From NCBI RefSeq assembly GCF_029210495.1, contig NZ_JARGDK010000003.1, forward strand, positions 1-64,000: 64,000 bases of DNA. Direction: 5' to 3'. The stretch is from Pseudothioclava nitratireducens. GTDB taxonomy: Bacteria; Pseudomonadota; Alphaproteobacteria; Rhodobacterales; Rhodobacteraceae. Position numbers and translations under genes: made by a program. Every line of letters starts with the position of its first letter. Positions within the stretch are counted from its first letter, which is position 1. Positions 59,356-64,000 of this stretch are shown here, piece after piece. The notes below the pieces were generated by a model. It was given only the letters and a program-made list of their open reading frames with translations. It was not told where the DNA came from and ran no database searches.

Positions 59356-60423
59356 TCAGCAGGCGGCGGCTGGCGACAGGTTACGTTGATCCAGCAGGTA
59401 ATCGGTCGTCATCGCGCCGATCCACATGCAGAAAAGCGCCAGCCACGCGGTCGCGGCAAAGACCGACCCGCCCGTGACGCCCGCGCCAATCGCGCAGCCA
59501 CCCGCCAGCATCGCCCCAAAGCCCATGAGCACGGCCCCGATCATCGAGCGTCGCATGACCGGCACGCTGTCAAACGCCTGCCACGCGAATTCACGGGCGA
59601 GCAGCGAGGACAGGAACGCCCCGATCACCACGCCGGGAACCAGCCCCACGTCGAACTCCAACACCGCATTGCGGTCGAGGAAGAACATCAGCGTGTTTGC
59701 GGACGGCCCCGAGAAGGTCGCCGAAGTGACCGGCACCGGCTCGAACGCAACCTGTGCGAGCGACCAGGTCAGCACCCAGCCGACGGCCACCGAAAAGCCA
59801 ACCCCCGAGGCAAAGATCAAAACCTTCGGCCCGATCCGGTTCTTGCGCGCCAACACCAGCGCGAGCACCGCCACGGCGACGCCGAAGGCAAGGCCAAACC
59901 ATTCAGGCAGCCGAAGCATCGTCAGCAGCGAGACATTCTCACCGCCCGGCGTGACCCACAGCCCCGCCAGCGTGTCGCGGTAAGGGGCGAGGATGCCCTT
60001 GAGGCTCATTTGCGCGGTCACCGCAAAGATCAGGCCAGACACGACCGAGCGCAGGTTTCCCGTCGAGGCCAGCACCAGAAGCCGCCCCGAGCAGCCGCGC
60101 GACAGCACCATGCCCGCGCCGAACATCAGCCCGCCGATGATCGCACCCGACCAGCTTCCGGGCACCGACATGATCCGGCTGTCCACGCCCCGGAACAGGC
60201 CAAGCATCTGCGCGCCCTGAACCCAGACGACTGCGGTCGAAAACGTCAGAAGCCACACCGCCACCTTGCTGCCCATCCGGCCACGGGCGAATTCGACCGT
60301 CGCTGCGCGCAGGCAGAAATTCGACCGCTGCGCCGCGACGCCAAAGACGATTCCGGTGATAAGGCCGAACAGCGCCGCCGTGGGGCCTTCGCCAATGCTT
60401 TCGATGATTTCGACAATATCCAT
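59356..60423 (-). CDS. YeeE/YedE-family sulfur-compound transporter
   Basis: 355 residues from the ATG at 60423 (MDIVEIIESIGEGPTAALFG); the frame is open upstream but there is no sign of coding there. About ten membrane segments. Cysteine motifs characteristic of the sulfur-transport domain are present twice: RSNFCLRAATVEFARGR and later SRGCSGRLLVL, plus AGGCAIGAG near the C-terminus. Family members import thiosulfate (TsuA) or similar sulfur compounds. Divergent from an MFS gene, with an FNR-type site between them. Confidence 0.85.
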   Translation of the reverse strand: MDIVEIIESIGEGPTAALFGLITGIVFGVAAQRSNFCLRAATVEFARGRMGSKVAVWLLTFSTAVVWVQGAQMLGLFRGVDSRIMSVPGSWSGAIIGGLMFGAGMVLSRGCSGRLLVLASTGNLRSVVSGLIFAVTAQMSLKGILAPYRDTLAGLWVTPGGENVSLLTMLRLPEWFGLAFGVAVAVLALVLARKNRIGPKVLIFASGVGFSVAVGWVLTWSLAQVAFEPVPVTSATFSGPSANTLMFFLDRNAVLEFDVGLVPGVVIGAFLSSLLAREFAWQAFDSVPVMRRSMIGAVLMGFGAMLAGGCAIGAGVTGGSVFAATAWLALFCMWIGAMTTDYLLDQRNLSPAAAC

Positions 60424-60489
60424 GGAGCAATCCCCCCGCGCGTGTCTCCCTGACGCAGAGTCTATGCCATTTTCCGAATATGTTCCGCC

Positions 60490-60503
60490 TTGATCTAAGT
60501 CAG
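60490..60503. promoter_or_regulatory. FNR/FnrL-type palindrome between the yedE-like and MFS genes
   Basis: TTGAT-CTAA-GTCAG, eight of ten positions of the FNR consensus TTGAT-N4-ATCAA. It is centred 47 nt upstream of the MFS start codon and 74 nt upstream of the yedE-like start codon. FnrL/Dnr-family sites in Rhodobacteraceae commonly take the TTGAT-N4-GTCAA form. Confidence 0.5.
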
Positions 60504-60543
60504 GACGCTTGATGCCGCCTGCGGGGCGGCGTATCGGGCATGA

Positions 60544-61761
60544 ATGACCTTGCGCGAAATTTCCATGGCCGAAGCGCGGGCACTGCCACGCTGGCGGCGC
60601 CCCGAAACGCTGCTTTACCTGATGGCGGCGGCGATGCCGATTGCCTTTGCCACATGGTCGGCGCTTCTGAACAATTTTGTCATTGAAGCAGCGGGGTTTA
60701 CCGGGCGCGAGATCGGCTGGCTCCACAGCCTGCGCGAGGTGCCGGGCTTTCTGGCGATCGGCGTGATCGTGCTGCTTTGGGTGCTGCGCGAACAGGTGCT
60801 CGCGCTCTCGGCGCTGATGCTTCTGGGGGCCGCCACCGCGGTCACGGCGCTCTTCCCAAGTTTTTCCGGCCTGATGCTGGTCACGCTCTTTTCCTCGATC
60901 GGGTTCCATTATTTCGAGACGGTGAATCAGTCCCTACAACTGCAATGGATCGAGAAATCCCGTGCCCCCGAAGTGCTGGGCCGGATCGTGGCGGTCGGCT
61001 CGGGGGCGGCCTTGGTCGCCTATGGACTTCTTGTTGTGACGTGGAAGAGCTTCGATCTGAGCTACGGCTTCGTCTACGGCGTCGCCGGCGGGACGACGGT
61101 CGTGATGGCGGTCGCAGCGATGCTGCTCTATCCGCAATTTCGCGCGGATGAGCCGCAGCTCAAGACCTTCGTGCTGCGCCGCCGCTACTGGCTCTATTAC
61201 GCGCTGCAAATGATGGCAGGCGCCCGGCGCCAGATCTTCACCGTCTTTGCCGCCTTCATGATGGTCGAGAAATACGGGTTCGAAGTGCATGAGGTGACCG
61301 CGCTGTTTCTCGTGAACTTCCTCGCCAACATGGTCTTCGCGCCCTTCATGGGGCGGATGGTCGGCCGCTTTGGCGAACGGGCGGCGTTGGTCTTCGAATA
61401 TGCGGGGCTTGCCACGGTCTTTGCACTCTATGGCGGGCTGTATCTGTTCGATTGGCCGGTCTGGGTGGCGGCAACGCTTTACGTGGTCGATCACATCTTC
61501 TTCGCGCTGGCCTTCGCCATGAAGACCTATTTCCAAAAGATCGCAGACCCGGGCGACATCGCCCCCACCGCCGCCGTGGCCTTCACCATCAACCACATCG
61601 CGGCGGTCTTTCTGCCGGCGCTGCTGGGCTATCTTTGGGTCCAGTCGCCGACATGGGTCTTCGTGCTTGCCGCCGGGATGGCGCTGGTGTCACTTATGCT
61701 CGCGACCCTGATCCCGCGCCACCCCGAGAAGGGGCTTGAGACGATCCTGATCGGGCGCTGA
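60544..61761 (+). CDS. MFS transporter
   Basis: 405 residues with about eleven to twelve membrane segments. The first half contains [20 protein letters not shown], and [20 protein letters not shown], which resembles the MFS motif-A loop region. The second half starts near residue 205 ([20 protein letters not shown]). The substrate cannot be told. It is divergent from the yedE-like sulfur transporter with an FNR-type site between, so anaerobic or low-oxygen control is possible. msrA follows 62 nt downstream. Confidence 0.85.
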   Translation: MTLREISMAEARALPRWRRPETLLYLMAAAMPIAFATWSALLNNFVIEAAGFTGREIGWLHSLREVPGFLAIGVIVLLWVLREQVLALSALMLLGAATAVTALFPSFSGLMLVTLFSSIGFHYFETVNQSLQLQWIEKSRAPEVLGRIVAVGSGAALVAYGLLVVTWKSFDLSYGFVYGVAGGTTVVMAVAAMLLYPQFRADEPQLKTFVLRRRYWLYYALQMMAGARRQIFTVFAAFMMVEKYGFEVHEVTALFLVNFLANMVFAPFMGRMVGRFGERAALVFEYAGLATVFALYGGLYLFDWPVWVAATLYVVDHIFFALAFAMKTYFQKIADPGDIAPTAAVAFTINHIAAVFLPALLGYLWVQSPTWVFVLAAGMALVSLMLATLIPRHPEKGLETILIGR

Positions 61762-61823
61762 ACCGCTGGACAATCGCGACGGCGCCCCTATCTCATGGGC
61801 GAGACCCGACAGGAGCGCCCGCG

Positions 61824-62477
61824 ATGTTCTTCAAACCCGCCACTCTGCCCTCTGCCGCCGACGCCCTGCCCGGGCGCGACACCGAAATGCCGCTGACCGA
61901 GCCGCATTTCCTGTCTGGCCGCGACCTGCGCGCGCCCGTCCCAACGGGCATGGAAGAGGCGATGTTCGGCATGGGCTGCTTCTGGGGCGTCGAGCGGATC
62001 TTCTGGAAGCTGCCTGGCGTCTGGCTGACCATGGTCGGCTATGCGGGCGGGCATACCCCCAACCCGACTTACAAAGAGGTCTGCACCGGCATGACCGGCC
62101 ACAACGAGGTCGTGCGTGTGATCTACGACCCTGCCGTCATCAGCTACGACGCGCTCCTGCGGACCTTCTGGGAGAACCACGACCCGACTCAGGGCATGCG
62201 GCAGGGCAATGACCGGGGCACGCAGTATCGCTCGGGCATCTACACCTATAGCCCCGCGCAGGCCGAAGCGGCGCAGGCCAGCCGCACGGCGTTTGCGCCC
62301 AAGCTGCAAGCGGCGGGCTATGGGGCGATCACCACCGAGATCCTGCCAGCGCCCGCCTTCTACTACGCCGAGGATTATCACCAGCAATACCTCGCCAAGA
62401 ACCCGAACGGTTATTGCGGCATTGGCGGGACCGGCGTGAGTTGTCCGATCGGCACCGGAACCCCGGCTGCGGGTTGA
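61824..62477 (+). CDS. msrA: Peptide methionine-S-sulfoxide reductase MsrA
   Basis: Repairs S-sulfoxide of methionine in proteins. 217 residues. The catalytic cysteine is in [19 protein letters not shown] near residue 53, followed by [40 protein letters not shown] and [17 protein letters not shown] with the recycling cysteine near the C-terminus. All expected motifs are present. GACAGGAG lies before the ATG. prmA follows 50 nt later. Confidence 0.96.
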   Translation: MFFKPATLPSAADALPGRDTEMPLTEPHFLSGRDLRAPVPTGMEEAMFGMGCFWGVERIFWKLPGVWLTMVGYAGGHTPNPTYKEVCTGMTGHNEVVRVIYDPAVISYDALLRTFWENHDPTQGMRQGNDRGTQYRSGIYTYSPAQAEAAQASRTAFAPKLQAAGYGAITTEILPAPAFYYAEDYHQQYLAKNPNGYCGIGGTGVSCPIGTGTPAAG

Positions 62478-62527
62478 CCTGCGGGGCGGAACAGGCCAAA
62501 GCGGGCCAAGCCCATAAGGAGCCCGCC

Positions 62528-63397
62528 ATGACCACCTTCACCGCTTTCACCACGCTGTCCGACCGCGATCAGGCCGAGGCCCTCTCGGAACGCGTCGAGG
62601 ATCTCGACCCCGCGCCCTATGGCGTTGGCGTCTTCGAGATCGAGGATGGGTCGGAACGCTGGGAAGTCGGCGCCTATTTCCTTGAACACCCCGATGAGGT
62701 CACGCTCGCCCTGCTCGCGGCAGCGCATGGGGCCGCGCCCTTCGCCGTCTCGGAATTGCCCGATCAGGACTGGGTCGCCCATGTGCGCCGCGAACTCGCC
62801 CCGGTCGAGGCCGGGCGCTTCTTCGTCTATGGCAGCCATGACGCCGACAAGGTCCCCGCCGACTGCATCCCGCTGCGCATCGACGCGGCGATGGCGTTCG
62901 GCACCGGCCATCACGGCACCACGCTCGGCTGCCTCAAGGCGCTCGACGACCTCGAGCGCGGCGGTCTGCGTGCAACCAATGTGATCGACGTGGGCTGCGG
63001 GACGGCGGTGCTCGCCATGGCGGCAGCGAAACTCTGGCCCGAAGTCGTGCTGGCCTCGGATATCGACCCGATCGCTGTCGAGACCGCAGAGGCGAATGTC
63101 GAAACGAACGATCTCAAGGACAAAGTGCTCTGCATCGAGGCCGCGGGCTTTGAGCATCCGCACCTTAAGGCCGTCGCGCCCTACGACCTTATTTTTGCGA
63201 ATATTCTCAAGGGCCCGCTGATCACTCTGGCACCTGACATGGCGAAATACTGCGCCGAATCGGGGCATCTGATCCTGTCCGGAATCCTCCACGAACAAGC
63301 CGATGAGGTGATTTCCGCCTATGAATCCCACGATTTCCGTCTCATTTCGCGAAACGAGCACGCGGAATGGACGACATTGGTGATGCAGAAGGCCTAA
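62528..63397 (+). CDS. prmA: Ribosomal protein L11 methyltransferase PrmA
   Basis: 289 residues from the ATG at 62528, chosen for a perfect AAGGAG 6 nt upstream. An N-terminal L11-binding domain (to about residue 100), then a SAM methyltransferase: AMAFGTGHHGTTLGCLKALD near residues 120-139, VIDVGCGTAVLAMAAAKLW, ASDIDPIAVETAEANV, and LIFANILKGPLITLAP. It trimethylates several amino groups of L11, whose gene rplK is also in this window. Confidence 0.94.
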   Translation: MTTFTAFTTLSDRDQAEALSERVEDLDPAPYGVGVFEIEDGSERWEVGAYFLEHPDEVTLALLAAAHGAAPFAVSELPDQDWVAHVRRELAPVEAGRFFVYGSHDADKVPADCIPLRIDAAMAFGTGHHGTTLGCLKALDDLERGGLRATNVIDVGCGTAVLAMAAAKLWPEVVLASDIDPIAVETAEANVETNDLKDKVLCIEAAGFEHPHLKAVAPYDLIFANILKGPLITLAPDMAKYCAESGHLILSGILHEQADEVISAYESHDFRLISRNEHAEWTTLVMQKA

Positions 63398-63488
63398 TCT
63401 GCCAAATTTTACGCACATTCATCTCGCGCTGTGGTTTAATATTTCTTAACGAGTGGCTGTACGTCATTTTGAGTAAAGGTGGAGTGTC

Positions 63489-63833
63489 ATGGATCGCGGA
63501 TTGAGAGATTTCGAGAGCCGGCTGGGTCGCATCGAAAAGATCCACGAGGCTGGCGGTGCGTTCGAGGCGAACGGCGCGCTGGGCCGTAGCTACTTTGACT
63601 CCGTCCGCCCGCGTCCTGCGCGACACATCCCGTGGCGCGGTCTCGCGCTGGTGCTGTCTGGCGTCATTCTCCTGAAGGCAACCCTGCTCGGTCAAATCGG
63701 CGCAGAGGCCTATGGTGAGCGGGTCAACTCGCTCGCCGCTGGCAATATCGGCGAAAAGACCCTCGGTTGGATCCTCGAAGCCGGTCCCCTGACCCAGAAG
63801 CTCGCAGGCTTCATCCAGTCCGTTCTGTACTGA
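63489..63833 (+). CDS. Small membrane protein of unknown function
   Basis: 114 residues, MDRGLRDFESRLGRIEKIHE onwards. An amphipathic, charged N-terminus (to about residue 48) precedes one hydrophobic segment (RGLALVLSGVILLKATLLG) and a C-terminal region with small residues. GGTGGAG lies 4-5 nt upstream of the ATG. The upstream 91-nt gap contains TAATAT and TTAA-N6-TTAAC. A terminator follows, so it is monocistronic or the end of the msrA-prmA unit. I recognise no family. Confidence 0.78.
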   Translation: MDRGLRDFESRLGRIEKIHEAGGAFEANGALGRSYFDSVRPRPARHIPWRGLALVLSGVILLKATLLGQIGAEAYGERVNSLAAGNIGEKTLGWILEAGPLTQKLAGFIQSVLY

Positions 63834-63859
63834 GCGGCACGCCCTGCCAAGAATTCAGA

Positions 63860-63892
63860 CGCCGTGCGCAGCGCCCTGCGCGCGGCGTTTTC
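63860..63892 (+). terminator. Rho-independent terminator after the small membrane protein gene
   Basis: A 13-bp stem, acgccgtgcgcag (63860-63872) with ctgcgcgcggcgt (63877-63889), one G-U pair and a 4-nt loop, followed by TTT. Confidence 0.85.
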
Positions 63893-63988
63893 ATGTCCGG
63901 CCCGGCGCACTGCCAATCTTAAGACTGGCCGATGTTCACTTTTCGTGCTAATTCTTGCGAAAGAGAACAGATGGGGCGCAGGGGCAAG

Positions 63989-64000
63989 ATGCGGGTAATC
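63989..64000 (+). CDS. Start of a gene cut by the right edge, possibly ruvC
   Basis: ATG at 63989 with AGGGG 4 nt upstream; the four codons read MRVI, which is how RuvC proteins commonly begin (followed by GIDPG). Only four residues are visible, so this is a guess. An in-frame ATG at 63971 would give MGRRGKMRVI. Confidence 0.3.

Overview
The window is chromosomal DNA of an alphaproteobacterium, most likely a member of the Rhodobacteraceae. This rests on the GC-rich coding DNA, the form of the ribosomal and RNA polymerase proteins, the Tad pilus proteins with a GAVTVDW pilin core, a bacterial phosphatidylcholine synthase, and the gene order ybgC-tolQRAB-pal-cpoB-tilS-ftsH. No genus is assigned. 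Genes are dense, and no phage, IS element or CRISPR array is visible.

Positions 1-15783 hold one minus-strand information-processing block. In transcription order it runs tRNA-Trp, secE, nusG, rplK, rplA, rplJ, rplL, rpoB, rpoC, a terminator, a promoter, rpsL, rpsG, fusA and the first codons of tuf. Structured leaders or intercistronic hairpins lie before nusG, rplJ and rpoB, and rpsL has a long 5' leader behind a strong sigma-70-type promoter.

Positions 15875-19052 hold a methyltransferase, a HAD-UbiA fusion and a lytic transglycosylase. From 19410 to 31252 lies a Tad (Flp) pilus locus: three almost identical tandem pilin genes, a fourth diverged pilin, cpaB, cpaC, an OmpA-like lipoprotein in the cpaD position, cpaE, cpaF, tadB, tadC, two TPR lipoproteins and a prepilin peptidase. 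The tadE/F/G minor pilins are absent. A perfect CtrA-type box and a perfect CRP-type palindrome lie in its gaps.

Positions 31361-35277 contain an unrecognised polytopic membrane protein, an AAA+ ATPase and a membrane-anchored LytTR regulator. Positions 35366-38303 carry one-carbon folate genes (folD, fhs) with a chorismate mutase overlapping folD. Next on the minus strand are a MOSC protein, a Tam-like methyltransferase and ftsH, then tilS and the complete Tol-Pal envelope system with ybgC, and an unrecognised 213-residue protein.

ileS (49806-52790) sits behind a good sigma-70 promoter. Its putative start point coincides with the ATG of a 15-codon leader ORF embedded in nested hairpins, which is the most interesting unexplained structure here. 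The right end holds an EamA transporter, pcs, xerC with a DUF484 partner, a small transaldolase, priA, a YeeE/YedE sulfur transporter, an MFS transporter with an FNR-type site upstream, msrA, prmA, a small membrane protein, and what may be the first codons of ruvC. Copies of a GC-rich intergenic repeat lie at about 31257, 52795-52940 and 57076.
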